A stretch of 64,000 nt of DNA from Alteromonadaceae bacterium BrNp21-10. GTDB lineage: Bacteria > Pseudomonadota > Gammaproteobacteria > Enterobacterales > Alteromonadaceae. The stretch is taken from the NCBI GenBank assembly GCA_030418115.1, contig JAUHQD010000003.1, forward strand, positions 124,001-188,000, written 5' to 3'. How positions within the stretch are numbered: position 1 is the first letter of the stretch; each line of letters begins with the position of its first letter. Made by a program: the position numbers and the translations under genes. The notes under the pieces are model-generated. The model had not been told where the DNA came from. It made no database searches and was given only the letters and a program-made list of their open reading frames with translations. Shown in pieces: positions 1 through 10,004 of the stretch.

Positions 1-100
1 TTGCAAGGCCTGTTTTCACTTTCTAGTCTAATGGGTTTGTAAATTTCGCTAAGCAGTTATTTAGTGTAGATAGCAAATACAAGGGGGCTAGGTACAATGA

Positions 101-135
101 AAAAGGCTGACGTTTGTGAGGTGCAAACGTCAGCC
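101..135 (-). terminator. Rho-independent terminator of the M1 aminopeptidase gene
   Basis: A perfect 12-bp inverted repeat (arms 105-116 and 124-135, 7-nt loop) lies just past the stop codon of the minus-strand gene. Read on the minus strand it is followed by five T residues (complement of the A run at 100-104). This is the classical intrinsic-terminator layout. Confidence 0.85.
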
Positions 136-141
136 GCTGAG

Positions 142-2013
142 TTATTTCTCAACAAACCCTTCATTGGCCTTGACGGTTAACGGATGATAACCGGGTTTGG
201 CTTGGGCAAAGGCTTTTTGCGCAAAGGTTTTACCTTTAGGGGTTTTAGATAACGCTTCATACAGTGGCTTAACTAATTTATTACGACCAATGGTTACCAA
301 GTATTCATGTAAGCGTGGCAGGGCTGGCTCATACCAATTAACTACTGCCATTTTCAGCCAGCTATGGGCAATCTCATTATTGTGAGAAGCAGTCAAAGCA
401 AAAGCACCGTCCAATTCTGTTAGTTGAGCTTGGCTCAATGTTGCCGGCATATTATTCAAGAAGTACAACCACTGGTGAACAGTCCAATTAGCGGTATTAA
501 TTTGTTTGGCTTTAAGTTCACCGCTCAACCAGTTATTACGAGCAGTATCGACAATTTCAAAGGCATTAGAACTAGGCATCGGTGCATTTTGGGGAATGCC
601 TGCCTCAAAAATCCAATGATTGATGCGTTGCATATTTAGCTCATCTGGATATTGCATCAACAACGTCGATTGCAGGTAGGCAATGAATTGATCGGTGGTG
701 ATACTTTGAAAAGCGAAGTCTTTAAAGTATTGCATTAAGAACGCATCAAAATTATCACGACCAATTTTTTGCTCAATCTCACGTAAAAACAACGCGCCTT
801 TTTCATAGGGAATGTTGGAAAAAACATCATCCGGATCGCGGCCACGTAAATCAATGGCCAGTATTTGATCGTTGGCGTCTAAGTCAGCAACGTCTTCTTC
901 TAAGTCTTGATAGCCCAATACCGCTTCTTGATTATAGCGATCGGTACCATACACAATTTCCATAATGCGGTAGGTCAGATAAGTAGTAAAACCTTCGTTT
1001 AACCATAGGTCACGCCAGGTGGCATTGGTGATGGTGTTGCCAGACCATGAGTGTGCAAGCTCATGAGCAATTAATGAAACTAGGCTTTTATCACCGGCAA
1101 TTACCGTCGGGGTAATGAAGGATAAACGGGGGTTTTCCATGCCTCCAAAAGGAAATGACGGCGGTAAAATTAACAAGTCATAACGATCCCAGCTGTAAGG
1201 ACCATAACGCTCTTCGGTAGCAATAAGCATCGATTCGGTATCTTCAAATTCTGCTGCGGCGGCATCCAGCAACGCAGGTTCCGCATACACACCAGTGCGT
1301 TCACCCATAGACTTGAAGTGTAAATCGCCAACCGCCAGTGCAATTAAATAAGAAGGGATGGGTTGTGGCATATTGAAATTATAAACACCATCACGTTCCG
1401 CTTGAGGATCGTTGGAGGCACTCATCACTGCTCGTAGCTCTTTGGGAGTACGGATGGTCGCGGTATAGGTCACTCTAACTTGTGGTGAATCTTGTAAGGG
1501 AATAAAGCTACGGGCATGAATCGCTTGGGCCTGAGTAAACAAGAATGGATGCTCACCGCCTGCGGTTTGCGCAGGAGTTAACCATTGTACCCCGCTGGCT
1601 TGGGGTGATGTTGAATAATAAATGGTCACCGGTGCATTGTCTGCGGGTAGAGTAATCTCCAATGCTGAGCCTAGAAAGCCTTCTTCAGGATGAAGAATAA
1701 AGGCTAATTTTTGATCACCAGCCGTAATTTTGTTGATGGTAAGTGCTCGGGTATCAACTAGTAGTTGGGTGGCGTGTTGATCTATTTTCTTGTAGCTGAG
1801 AGTGGCGCTGCCAGATATCACGCTTTTTTCAAAATCCACAGTCAAGTCGAGGTCAATGTGGTTGACCTTGACGGAATCAGGATTGGAAAACGAATGGTAG
1901 TCTTTGCCCACTTGCATACTAGCCAGTGGATTAGCGTCAGACGTTGGTGGTTTTCCACAACCTACAAGTGCTGTTAGCAAAAAAAGTACCAAGATATTGC
2001 GTATATTGATCAT
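142..2013 (-). CDS. M1 family zinc aminopeptidase, lipoprotein
   Basis: Predicted zinc metallo-aminopeptidase of family M1 (aminopeptidase N / leukotriene A4 hydrolase-like), 623 residues. The exopeptidase motif GGMEN is at about residues 290-294. The zinc site HELAH is at 317-321, with the third ligand Glu340 in the NEGF motif, so the catalytic centre looks intact. The N-terminus is a lipoprotein signal with lipobox LVGC (Cys19). The enzyme is therefore probably membrane-anchored in the periplasm, where it would trim peptides. The start at 2013 is preferred over one seven codons upstream because AAGGAAGG lies 6 nt before it and the signal peptide then begins properly. It is a single gene ending in a strong hairpin terminator. 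The family assignment is firm; the natural substrate is unknown. Confidence 0.9.
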   Translation of the reverse strand: MINIRNILVLFLLTALVGCGKPPTSDANPLASMQVGKDYHSFSNPDSVKVNHIDLDLTVDFEKSVISGSATLSYKKIDQHATQLLVDTRALTINKITAGDQKLAFILHPEEGFLGSALEITLPADNAPVTIYYSTSPQASGVQWLTPAQTAGGEHPFLFTQAQAIHARSFIPLQDSPQVRVTYTATIRTPKELRAVMSASNDPQAERDGVYNFNMPQPIPSYLIALAVGDLHFKSMGERTGVYAEPALLDAAAAEFEDTESMLIATEERYGPYSWDRYDLLILPPSFPFGGMENPRLSFITPTVIAGDKSLVSLIAHELAHSWSGNTITNATWRDLWLNEGFTTYLTYRIMEIVYGTDRYNQEAVLGYQDLEEDVADLDANDQILAIDLRGRDPDDVFSNIPYEKGALFLREIEQKIGRDNFDAFLMQYFKDFAFQSITTDQFIAYLQSTLLMQYPDELNMQRINHWIFEAGIPQNAPMPSSNAFEIVDTARNNWLSGELKAKQINTANWTVHQWLYFLNNMPATLSQAQLTELDGAFALTASHNNEIAHSWLKMAVVNWYEPALPRLHEYLVTIGRNKLVKPLYEALSKTPKGKTFAQKAFAQAKPGYHPLTVKANEGFVEK

Positions 2014-2205
2014 GTAACCTTCCTTTTGGCGCATTTTAATTTTTGCATATTAACGTAGTCCTTTGTTGATTTGCCATCAGTCACCTAAATTGGCATTTTT
2101 AAAATGTTAACTAAGCTGTCCATTTAATTGATTTATAGGCAGAATATGCGGCTATTCAGTTGAATTCGCCGTTAGTAGTTAAATACCGCGTAAAGGAAGT
2201 TAGGT

Positions 2206-2646
2206 ATGTCAGAAGATCTTATAATTGAATTGATGAACGAGTATTTAAATCGTACATGGAGCATTATGCAATTTTGGGCCAGTGTATCTTTCGGGCTAAT
2301 TGCGGTTTCTCATCTTGCGGTAAAACATTTGAATGTCTTAATGGCAATCATTATCTCCTTGCTATATAGCTCGTTCACGCTGTTCGTGGTCAGTATCTTG
2401 TCGTTAAATATTTCGGTGGTGAACGGTTTTATTCAAGATCTGCAAAACATGCTAGATGCTGGCACCTTAGTAACTCAAGGGGCCTTGAGTGTGATCAACA
2501 ACGATACTGGAGTGTTGCAAATGGTGGCCATTTTCACCGCGTTTCTAGGCACCTTTTTTGGTACGCTATTTTTTCTTTGGTATTCTTACGCTAAAAACAA
2601 CAAACTTGCCGCTATCGAAAACGACAAGAAAATCACGGCTTCTTAA
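2206..2646 (+). CDS. Small hypothetical membrane protein
   Basis: A 146-residue protein with no family that I recognise. It has three hydrophobic stretches likely to span the membrane (about 18-38, 43-68 and 104-127). A mostly polar loop lies between the second and third, and the C-terminal tail is Lys/Asn-rich. A good ribosome-binding site (AAGGAAG) precedes the ATG by about 8 nt, which supports real expression. Its stop codon overlaps the stop of the convergent ubiX by 4 nt. Function cannot be inferred from the context of housekeeping genes on the opposite strand. Confidence 0.75.
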   Translation: MSEDLIIELMNEYLNRTWSIMQFWASVSFGLIAVSHLAVKHLNVLMAIIISLLYSSFTLFVVSILSLNISVVNGFIQDLQNMLDAGTLVTQGALSVINNDTGVLQMVAIFTAFLGTFFGTLFFLWYSYAKNNKLAAIENDKKITAS

Positions 2647-3254
2647 TTTTTGCTGTAACCCCATTTTTGCATAATATTTTGCTCTAAACCAAGGTGGTCT
2701 AGTATTCGGGCTACCACAAAATCTACCAAATCCTCTATAGATTGTGGGTTGTGATAAAAGCCCGGTGCGGCCGGCATCATAGTCACACCAAGGTTAGATA
2801 GTTTAAGCATGTTTTCTAGATGAATTGATGACAGCGGCATTTCTCGCGGTACTACAATCAATTGGCCTTTTTCTTTGATAACCACATCGGCGGCACGCTC
2901 AATCAGGTTGTCGCTGGCGCCATGGCTAATGGCGGATAAGGTGCCTGTGGAGCAAGGGCATATCACCATTTGTTTCGGCGCTGCCGAGCCAGACGCTACC
3001 GGTGAAAACCATTCGTCTTTTCCGCATACCCGAATTTGTTCTGCATCAACTTTAAAGTAGTCAGCAAAAAAGGCACTAGCGGTTTGCGGGTTGGCGGGTA
3101 CTTTGAGTTGTACTTCGGTATCTAATACCACTCTGGCGGCTGATGAAATCAGCAAAAACACTTGGTAATCCGCGTGTAATAAAATTTCCAATAATCGTAG
3201 CGCATAAGGTGAGCCCGATGCGCCGGTGATTGCCAGCGTAATCTGTTTAGCCAT
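2643..3254 (-). CDS. ubiX: Flavin prenyltransferase UbiX
   Basis: UbiX joins dimethylallyl phosphate to reduced FMN to make prenylated FMN, the cofactor of the UbiD decarboxylase in ubiquinone synthesis. The 203-residue length is usual for the family. The N-terminal flavoprotein motif TGASGSPYA, the central [10 protein letters not shown] segment and the [10 protein letters not shown] motif with the later PAAPGFYH segment are all present. The start lies 8 nt inside the end of mpl, so the two minus-strand genes are co-transcribed, as is common in gammaproteobacteria. A paralogue of the Pad1 type would look alike, but the housekeeping context favours UbiX. Confidence 0.93.
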   Translation of the reverse strand: MAKQITLAITGASGSPYALRLLEILLHADYQVFLLISSAARVVLDTEVQLKVPANPQTASAFFADYFKVDAEQIRVCGKDEWFSPVASGSAAPKQMVICPCSTGTLSAISHGASDNLIERAADVVIKEKGQLIVVPREMPLSSIHLENMLKLSNLGVTMMPAAPGFYHNPQSIEDLVDFVVARILDHLGLEQNIMQKWGYSKN

Positions 3255-4602
3255 GTTTTACTTCCAATGCGCTGAGTAGTTTTTGATGAATACCGGCAAA
3301 GCCGCCATTACTCATCACCAATAAATGATCATGGGGCTGCGCCATATCTACGATATGTTCGACCAGCTGTTCGATATTACTAAAGCTAGTGGCCGGTGTT
3401 TGGCTGCTAGTCAGCATGTCAGCCATATCCCAATCCACATTGTCGGGTTTGAATATCAGGGTGTAATCAGCCTGTTGCCATGAAGCGGCGAGGGTGTCTT
3501 TATGTACCCCCATTTTCATGGTGTTCGAGCGTGGTTCTAAAATGGCAATAATGCGTTGTTCACCGACTTTGGCGCGTAAACCTGCAAGAGTCGTCGCAAT
3601 CGCGGTGGGGTGATGGGCAAAGTCATCGTATAAAGTGATGTTGTTTACCTGACCTTTGATTTCCATGCGGCGTTTTACATTTTTAAATTGGCTAAGGGCT
3701 TCTGCGGCAAGTTGCGGTTGTACACCTGCGTGCCTAGCAGCAGCTATGGCCATTACGGCATTGTGAATATTGTGTTCACCCATTAGCTGCCAATTTACTT
3801 CGGCCAGTTGTTTACCTTTAAGATTAATAGTAAAACGACTGCCGTGGGCATCTAGTGCCTGATATTGCCAATCGTTACCCAAAGTCTGCACTTCACTCCA
3901 GCAACCTTTTTGCAAGGTTGCATCAATGGCGGTGACGTTGACGGGGGCGAGTATCATGCCGTTGCTGGGCACCATGCGAATGAGGTGATGAAACTGGGTT
4001 TGAATAGCGGCTAGATCAGCAAAAATATCCGCGTGATCAAACTCCAAATTATTGATGATTAAGGTGCGCGGGCGGTAATGGACAAACTTAGAGCGTTTAT
4101 CGAAAAAGGCACTGTCGTATTCATCGGCTTCAATAACAAAAAACGGCGATTCACCTAAACGTGCGGATACCGAAAAATTCTCTGGAATGCCGCCTATCAG
4201 AAAACCCGGTTGTAAACCGGCGTAGTCCAATATCCACGCTAACATACTAGAGGTGGTGGTTTTACCATGGGTGCCAGCTGCGGCTAATACCCAACGATCT
4301 TTCAGCACATTTTCTAACAGCCACTGGGGGCCGCTGGTGTAGGCTAAATTGCGATCTAGTACATATTCTACTGCCGGATTACCGCGGCTCATGGCATTAC
4401 CAATGATCACCATATCCGGTTGCGGTTCAAACTGCTGTGGATCAAAACCTTGAGTGAGCACAATGCCTAAAGATTCAAGTTGTGTGCTCATTGGCGGGTA
4501 AACATTAGCATCGGCACCTGTGACTTTATGGCCTAAGCTTTGTGCAATGGCGGCAATGCCTCCCATGAAGGTGCCGCAGATTCCCAGTATATGTATGTGC
4601 AT
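3247..4602 (-). CDS. mpl: UDP-N-acetylmuramate:L-Ala-gamma-D-Glu-meso-DAP ligase Mpl
   Basis: Mpl is a cytoplasmic Mur-ligase-family enzyme. It reattaches the recycled tripeptide L-Ala-D-Glu-meso-DAP to UDP-MurNAc using ATP, saving cell-wall peptides. The N-terminal Rossmann motif [12 protein letters not shown] is nearly identical to known Mpl. The P-loop GTHGKTTT is at about residue 110, and the Mur-family [11 protein letters not shown] and [11 protein letters not shown] segments follow. The usual length is about 450 residues. I place the start at the internal ATG because the family begins with M-x-I-H-I-L-G; an ATG three codons upstream (4611) cannot be excluded, as neither has a clear ribosome-binding site. 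It forms an operon with ubiX. Confidence 0.93.
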   Translation of the reverse strand: MHIHILGICGTFMGGIAAIAQSLGHKVTGADANVYPPMSTQLESLGIVLTQGFDPQQFEPQPDMVIIGNAMSRGNPAVEYVLDRNLAYTSGPQWLLENVLKDRWVLAAAGTHGKTTTSSMLAWILDYAGLQPGFLIGGIPENFSVSARLGESPFFVIEADEYDSAFFDKRSKFVHYRPRTLIINNLEFDHADIFADLAAIQTQFHHLIRMVPSNGMILAPVNVTAIDATLQKGCWSEVQTLGNDWQYQALDAHGSRFTINLKGKQLAEVNWQLMGEHNIHNAVMAIAAARHAGVQPQLAAEALSQFKNVKRRMEIKGQVNNITLYDDFAHHPTAIATTLAGLRAKVGEQRIIAILEPRSNTMKMGVHKDTLAASWQQADYTLIFKPDNVDWDMADMLTSSQTPATSFSNIEQLVEHIVDMAQPHDHLLVMSNGGFAGIHQKLLSALEVKHG

Positions 4603-4893
4603 GATTATCATCGTTAACTACTATGCCGCTAGCCTAGCAGAAATTCGCAAATTTGGCAGAGGGCAACGGTATTTATCCTTAGGTAAATGGGGGTACATAT
4701 AGTGAGTAAAACGTCGATTTTCATATCAATATTGTTTGTTTAGACCACTTTGTTATTCCATAAAGCAATATTAATACTGGGCAGATGGTTAAATTTTAGT
4801 ACAATCAATACGCCTTATGACGAAAAAACAATAAGTGGTTGAAGCCACAAACTCAGGCGCACAACAACACACTAAATACGACGGGACACACAC

Positions 4894-5862
4894 ATGAAAA
4901 GACTTAACACACAGTTACAAGAGGACGGCTGCCCTCTTGAGCTCATATTATTAGTCCGTACATTATTGGCGGCTTGTAAAGAAATTTCCTTCCGAGTTAG
5001 CCAAGGTGCTTTGGCTGGCGTTTTAGGTTCAACCCTTAGTGATAATGTTCAGGGTGAACGTCAAAAGAAACTCGATGTTATTGCCAACCATATTTTGCGA
5101 GATATTTTAAGCGAATCCGGTTATGTAAAAGCCGTATCATCTGAAGAAGAAGATGATGTCATTGGTTGTCATAAAGACGGTAAATATTTGGTGAGTTTTG
5201 ATCCGCTAGATGGTTCATCAAACACCGATATCAACAGCCTGATCGGTACTATCTTCTCGATTATGCACGCCCCGCAGTGGATGGAGCCAGATGATCCGTC
5301 TGCATTTTTACAACCGGGTACTCAACAAGTAGCAGCTGGCTATGTGCTTTATGGTCCTTCAACCATGTTGGCATTAACCACCGGGCGCGGCACTCACTTA
5401 TACACGCTAGATAAAACCCATGGCGGCTTCTTGGTGACTAAAGCCAATGTTGCAGTGCCAGAAGTTACCAGTGAGTTCTCAATCAACTCTTCTAATCAGC
5501 GCCATTGGGAAGAGCCAATGCAAAACTATGTCGCTGATTTAATTGCTGGTGAAGAAGGCCCTAGGAATAAAGATTTTAATATGCGCTGGGTTGCGGCGAT
5601 GGTGGGCGATATTCACCGCGTATTATCTCGCGGCGGTATTTTTGCTTATCCTTTTGATAAACGTAATCCTGCGATCCCTGGTAAATTACGCCTTCAATAT
5701 GAAGCAAACCCCATGGCATTTTTGATGGAACAAGCGGGTGGTTTAGCCGATACCGGTGAAGGCCGGATTATGGAAGTGATGCCTACGGAAATTCATCAAC
5801 GGGTTCCGGTTATTTTGGGCTCGAAAGAAGAAGTTGAAACTTGCTTGGAATACTACAAGTAA
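4894..5862 (+). CDS. fbp: Class I fructose-1,6-bisphosphatase
   Basis: Fbp hydrolyses fructose 1,6-bisphosphate to fructose 6-phosphate, the committed step of gluconeogenesis, in the cytoplasm with Mg2+. The 322-residue protein shows the class I metal-binding motif EEEDD near residue 88 and FDPLDGSSN near 103-111. The substrate-binding region around [15 protein letters not shown] and the terminal [15 protein letters not shown] segment are also present. It stands alone: mpl is divergent upstream across 291 nt and a hairpin terminator follows 17 nt after the stop. A TACAAT box at 4800-4805 could be its -10, but no convincing -35 accompanies it. Confidence 0.96.
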   Translation: MKRLNTQLQEDGCPLELILLVRTLLAACKEISFRVSQGALAGVLGSTLSDNVQGERQKKLDVIANHILRDILSESGYVKAVSSEEEDDVIGCHKDGKYLVSFDPLDGSSNTDINSLIGTIFSIMHAPQWMEPDDPSAFLQPGTQQVAAGYVLYGPSTMLALTTGRGTHLYTLDKTHGGFLVTKANVAVPEVTSEFSINSSNQRHWEEPMQNYVADLIAGEEGPRNKDFNMRWVAAMVGDIHRVLSRGGIFAYPFDKRNPAIPGKLRLQYEANPMAFLMEQAGGLADTGEGRIMEVMPTEIHQRVPVILGSKEEVETCLEYYK

Positions 5863-5878
5863 TATTAGAAGACTTTAT

Positions 5879-5906
5879 AAAGGTACCCTAAGGTACCTTT
5901 ATTTTG
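5879..5906 (+). terminator. Terminator after fbp
   Basis: A 9-bp perfect stem (5879-5887 with 5892-5900) closes a 4-nt loop. It is followed by ATTTTG, so the T tract is short and interrupted. It lies between the convergent ends of fbp and the M15 peptidase gene. Confidence 0.7.
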
Positions 5907-5931
5907 TATATCGGTGATTATTACAGTGTTT

Positions 5932-6672
5932 CTAGGCTAGGTATTCTGGCCAAAGTATTTTTAGTTTTGCGTAGTACTCTGCTTGCATTTTTTCGTTCAC
6001 ATTTAAGCCATCGTCTATATGTACGGAGTCCTTAGGGGTAAATTGCCCTCCCCACCGCAGATGCCTGACCCCCTTTTTTAATTCCAAATTGTCGGGGGCT
6101 TGAATTAAGTCATATAACAAGCGCCTCACTCTTTCTTCTGTGTTGGGATTAGGATCTTGTTGTTGGCGTATATCCAATATGTCGATGTTATTTAGACGAC
6201 TTGAGTTATACCAGTCATTGTCCTTATACAGGTTCATATCAATAGCATGACCAATTAGATGGTTGGATAAACTGGCTGGACTAACAACTGCCCCATTGAT
6301 TGTTTGACTAGGCTCTCGTAATGAGCTTGTTACCCACATAAACAAGTCATGATGTGCGAGCAGTTCTTCAATTTTTTTCATTGAAGGTATAAAGTCAATA
6401 TCAATACGTATAGGCTTACCTTGAACCCGGTTAGAATTAGGTTTGTAATTAACAATATCGATTGTCGTAATAGGCAAAGTATTAGAAGTCGGTTCGACAT
6501 AGTCTGCTAGTACATAGCCTATTTGGCCACTGGTAGTTTTAACTTTTAACCACGTTTCTTCAGATAATAACTCTAACAGTGACCCTGTTTTAAGAATTTC
6601 AATAACTTCTCCGTTTTGAGGAGAGCTACGGAGTCGTAATCCAGGTTTGGCGGTAGTTTGCAAATTTTTCAT
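5932..6672 (-). CDS. SH3-domain M15 family peptidoglycan peptidase without signal peptide
   Basis: A 246-residue protein and the last gene of a four-gene operon. Residues 8-60 resemble a bacterial SH3 domain (GLRLRSSP start, GYVLADYVE end), a typical cell-wall-binding module. Residues 85-225 carry the M15 D,D-/L,D-carboxypeptidase signature: SNHLIGHAID gives zinc ligands His138 and Asp145. DSVHID gives the candidate catalytic Asp215 and third ligand His218, and Arg119 sits in the preceding TSSLR segment. Cleavage of peptidoglycan stem peptides is therefore likely. No signal peptide or lipobox is visible, unlike VanY/DacB-type enzymes but like phage endolysins of this family. The start is fixed by AGGAA 6 nt upstream. 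No phage genes are nearby, so it belongs with the membrane genes upstream of it. Confidence 0.82.
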   Translation of the reverse strand: MKNLQTTAKPGLRLRSSPQNGEVIEILKTGSLLELLSEETWLKVKTTSGQIGYVLADYVEPTSNTLPITTIDIVNYKPNSNRVQGKPIRIDIDFIPSMKKIEELLAHHDLFMWVTSSLREPSQTINGAVVSPASLSNHLIGHAIDMNLYKDNDWYNSSRLNNIDILDIRQQQDPNPNTEERVRRLLYDLIQAPDNLELKKGVRHLRWGGQFTPKDSVHIDDGLNVNEKMQAEYYAKLKILWPEYLA

Positions 6673-6688
6673 AGCCGTTCCTAACAGG

Positions 6689-8377
6689 TCATCCCTTAAT
6701 TTGATCAGTATCAGATGAGAATGGATCTAGATACCTAAAATAAGAGGTATCTTGTTCAATTATTACAGGATCTTGGTCTTTCTCTAGGGAAAATTGCACA
6801 GTTAATTTGCCGTCTTTTATGCGAAGAATTTCGCCATGTTTACCAATGCCTATTATGTTGCCGTTCTCTAGTGTCACTGCTTTTATTAAGCTCACTTTAT
6901 CTTTAGGTTTAAAATTAAGTGAAACCTTTGGTACTAGTAATGGAGGCTCTTGGATAATTGCAGTTGAAGGGGTTACTTTATTAGGTTCAGTAATGTCGGA
7001 TTTATTTTCATCGCCTTTAGATAAAGGTGTGGTACGAGTACCGTTTTGCATTAAACGTTCAACTACTCCCCGAACAGAGATTAAGAACATCTCTGATGAA
7101 AAACCTGCGGCAAACGCTAAGAGAACGTTAGCACCAATTGCCTCTGGTTTGGCCCATGAGTAGGCTATGATGGCAATGCCGGGTGCGCTTAAAACTTGAA
7201 TAATTTGAAAAATAATACTTTCCCGTGCAGCGGAACCTGTCATTGGTGGTAAAAGTTTATCATTCTCCTTTTTCCACGTTTGGTAATGTTGGTGATAGCT
7301 GGCAGTCACTCGGCGTTGAAATTCAGGTATTTTACGTGCCATGTTAATCATCGCACCGATAATGGAAAGGATTAGGAAGTAGAGAGGGATTACCACGCCA
7401 CCGGTGATTGGTGTGCCAATTAAATAGTTGCTGTTAGGGTAATTGTTTATTTCTTTTAGCCGTATTTCCTCGTCTATAATTATTTTCTTTTTGTTCTTAA
7501 TTTCTAGTTCGGACTTCTTGATTAGATCTTTCAGGAAGAGAATTTCTGCTTTTACTGTGTTGTTTTTTGTTAAAAGAGTAGTTGTTTGAAAAATGTGTAA
7601 TTCAGTTTCTATGCCTTGAAGAAAATATTGCTTACTTGTTAGTTTTTTTTGGTTTTGAGCATGTTCGTTCTCAACCATTTCAAGTGAACTTTTATGCTTG
7701 TTTAATTCTGATGGATTATGTCGATCCTGTTTATTAAAGGAGTTAAAGATGATCTCGACACAATTATTTAATAAATGACAGGCCAGAATATTCCCACCAA
7801 TGCTTAACACCCATTGTGGTGGCATATCCCCGCACTCTGCCTCAATAGGCATTTTTCCAGCTAAGCGTAGTGTTCTTGGGTTGTTATCTACTTCGGCATC
7901 CCGTGGTTGAAACTGATAATCACAGCCTCGAACTATAGCCAACATAGGGCTATGTCGGGAATGCAATTGATTTAGTCCTTTCTGTGAAGATTGTTGCTGG
8001 ATTGAGTCCAAAACCAATGGGTTATTTAGATCTAATAAAACGTAAATGACAAACACCCACAGTAAAATAAACCCATAGGCAATTCGGAAAATGGCATTTA
8101 TAACATAATTTTTTTCACTGACTGCGTCAGGCTGATTGTCGTGATCTTGATCTGCGCCTTTATCTTCGTAGTCGATAGGTCGAGTAAAGACTAAAATGGT
8201 AAATGCTGCGCAAAATAACAACAATACAGAAGTTATGCTGTAATTGACCTGCGGGATAATAAGAATGTATGTGCCGCTGATACTGTAACAGGCTAATGCT
8301 AGCCAGCCGGCATGTGCCTCGGTCCAGTTGTATATTTCTAAACTATATTCACTTTTTGAGGATGGGTGATTAGTCAT
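6689..8377 (-). CDS. Unknown multi-pass membrane protein with coiled coil and C-terminal beta domain
   Basis: A 562-residue protein of no family that I recognise. Hydrophobic segments are near residues 27-70 (two), 92-114, 326-348 and 395-435 (two). Between the third and fourth lies a soluble part with several Cys residues (about 150, 182, 200, 207). A Lys/Glu-rich coiled coil follows at about 225-315. The last membrane pair ends in an AFAAGFSSEMFL segment followed by a basic stretch. After a Pro/Thr-rich linker, residues 495-550 look like a small SH3/KOW-like beta barrel (alternating Val/Ile with NGNIIGIGKHGEI). It overlaps the upstream lipoprotein gene by 8 nt and precedes the peptidase by 16 nt, so all are translated from one message. 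A structural or anchoring role is inferred. Confidence 0.75.
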   Translation of the reverse strand: MTNHPSSKSEYSLEIYNWTEAHAGWLALACYSISGTYILIIPQVNYSITSVLLLFCAAFTILVFTRPIDYEDKGADQDHDNQPDAVSEKNYVINAIFRIAYGFILLWVFVIYVLLDLNNPLVLDSIQQQSSQKGLNQLHSRHSPMLAIVRGCDYQFQPRDAEVDNNPRTLRLAGKMPIEAECGDMPPQWVLSIGGNILACHLLNNCVEIIFNSFNKQDRHNPSELNKHKSSLEMVENEHAQNQKKLTSKQYFLQGIETELHIFQTTTLLTKNNTVKAEILFLKDLIKKSELEIKNKKKIIIDEEIRLKEINNYPNSNYLIGTPITGGVVIPLYFLILSIIGAMINMARKIPEFQRRVTASYHQHYQTWKKENDKLLPPMTGSAARESIIFQIIQVLSAPGIAIIAYSWAKPEAIGANVLLAFAAGFSSEMFLISVRGVVERLMQNGTRTTPLSKGDENKSDITEPNKVTPSTAIIQEPPLLVPKVSLNFKPKDKVSLIKAVTLENGNIIGIGKHGEILRIKDGKLTVQFSLEKDQDPVIIEQDTSYFRYLDPFSSDTDQIKG

Positions 8378-10004
8378 TGCTTATGTCCCCAGCAAAACTC
8401 AATTGAAATCCTTTTAAAATACCTTGAATTTCATTGCGTAATTGGGTGATTTTTTCATTTTCTTTGGGATTTATTTGCTCGATCCGTTGTTTGAGGTTAC
8501 GCAGTGTATGCACCATTGCTACCAGTGCCTGTTGTTTTTTATCTAAGGTCTGTTGCCTTGCTAGAAAATTAATCGATAGATCTGTTTGACTGGTGGGGTC
8601 AACAATGGTCTCGCTGCTACTCGTTTGCGAGGAAGATGCCGGTAATTCGGAGTTAACGCCCGCGATGGACAAAGCTACATCGCCTATAGCGCGGGCGATT
8701 TCTAACTGCCCTCTAATTAGTGCGGAAGGGTTATTCTGGGCATGATGAGCTCTAAAATGTAATGGTGTGTCCCTCACTATTACCATTGATGTATCACCAT
8801 TTGCCTTGACGAAGGTCTTGCTGACTCTTTTGTTCCAGTGGTATTCATTGTTGGGGTCGGTCACTATTCGCCAAATAGGGTCACCCACATCTTGTAAGCG
8901 ATCAATTAAATCATATAGTCCAGAGGTGTTTTTGGCTTGTTCTGACAGTATTTCACGGATGCTGCCAGCTAACGGCATCGCTCGGTTAAAGCCTGTAAAA
9001 TTGACAGTGATTTGTTGCGATTTAACCGCATTAATTTCTGCTTTTCGTTCAATACCACGTTGCGCAATGATAGAAGAGTGTGAACGGACCGCTTCATTTA
9101 GTGTTTGAATACGCTCTTGAGCATTGCTAATAAGTCTACGTAAGCGTTGTTGTTCTAGCGTATTAGTAGCAGCTTGTATAAGTTTTGCCTCTAGCAAGAC
9201 TTCAAGGCTCGTCCAATCTATCTTTAATGTAGGTGTTGACTGGTACGCATCAAATGCGGCAATCACTCTATTTAGTTGTTGTTGAATATGTTGTTGGTCA
9301 GAAATTAACTGAGGGTTACCAGCCAGTTGAATTTGAATATAGCGTTGTTGATTAATAATGATGGAGGCTTGATTTTCTGCAATTTCAGGTTCAGTGCAAC
9401 GTCTCTCATTATTGTGATATTTAGTTTGTCTGATTCTGCAAGATTGTTCATAAGGTAAATTTGGGATATTACTGTCTTTATTTTCGGCCATAGAAGTTAC
9501 CTTCGGTTTTAGGCAATTTTTGTCTATGGCAGCAGGTGAATTTGAACATGTCTTTTGATAATATTTTTTAGCTTCATTAATAGCGTTACTATATTTTGTG
9601 TTATAGCCGTTGACCTTTTTACTAAGGTTTTCAACCTCTAGAGCCAGACCTTTGATACGTGCTTCTTCTTCACCAATTAATCTGTCAATGCTTGTTTCGA
9701 TCAGTGAAATAGGGTGTGCTTTAGAAATACCTTCCTCTTTTGTTGCACCACCGGCGCTGTACCAGATGCTGGTATAAATGTTTTTAACTTCAGCCATCCA
9801 TTGCACGGAATTTCTATGCTGTTTTTCTGCTTCTAGCTGTAATACTTGTGCTTGGGTTAAAAGTTCTAAATGAAGTGCAGGTGATGGAGGTAGTGTAAGT
9901 TGCGGATCTTCATCATAAAGATCAACTTCGATAGATAAGTTGGCAGAAGCGCAGGCATATAAAAGCCCACATAACAGGACAATAATGAATCGACTATTTT
10001 TCAT
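8370..10004 (-). CDS. Coiled-coil lipoprotein of unknown function
   Basis: A 544-residue protein with a lipoprotein signal (hydrophobic core, lipobox LYAC, Cys18), so probably anchored to the inner or outer membrane. The residues after Cys (ASANLS) carry no Asp at +2, which would suit outer-membrane sorting. Most of the protein is Gln/Glu/Lys-rich helix with heptad-like spacing (about 105-160, 230-330 and 490-535), suggesting long coiled coils. Four Cys in the 150-200 region could form disulfides in the periplasm. A Ser/Thr-rich linker lies near 445-470. GGAG precedes the ATG by 8 nt, and the start overlaps the upstream stop as ATGA. I recognise no enzymatic domain. Confidence 0.78.
   Translation of the reverse strand: MKNSRFIIVLLCGLLYACASANLSIEVDLYDEDPQLTLPPSPALHLELLTQAQVLQLEAEKQHRNSVQWMAEVKNIYTSIWYSAGGATKEEGISKAHPISLIETSIDRLIGEEEARIKGLALEVENLSKKVNGYNTKYSNAINEAKKYYQKTCSNSPAAIDKNCLKPKVTSMAENKDSNIPNLPYEQSCRIRQTKYHNNERRCTEPEIAENQASIIINQQRYIQIQLAGNPQLISDQQHIQQQLNRVIAAFDAYQSTPTLKIDWTSLEVLLEAKLIQAATNTLEQQRLRRLISNAQERIQTLNEAVRSHSSIIAQRGIERKAEINAVKSQQITVNFTGFNRAMPLAGSIREILSEQAKNTSGLYDLIDRLQDVGDPIWRIVTDPNNEYHWNKRVSKTFVKANGDTSMVIVRDTPLHFRAHHAQNNPSALIRGQLEIARAIGDVALSIAGVNSELPASSSQTSSSETIVDPTSQTDLSINFLARQQTLDKKQQALVAMVHTLRNLKQRIEQINPKENEKITQLRNEIQGILKGFQLSFAGDISND

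Noticed and set aside
5932-6672. Prophage endolysin
   Set aside because: Although the M15 domain is endolysin-like, no integrase, capsid, tail or terminase gene is nearby and the neighbours are lipoproteins.
6807-7163. 118-codon open frame on the plus strand inside the membrane-protein gene
   Set aside because: It is antisense to a well-supported operon gene, has no ribosome-binding site and no recognisable protein features.
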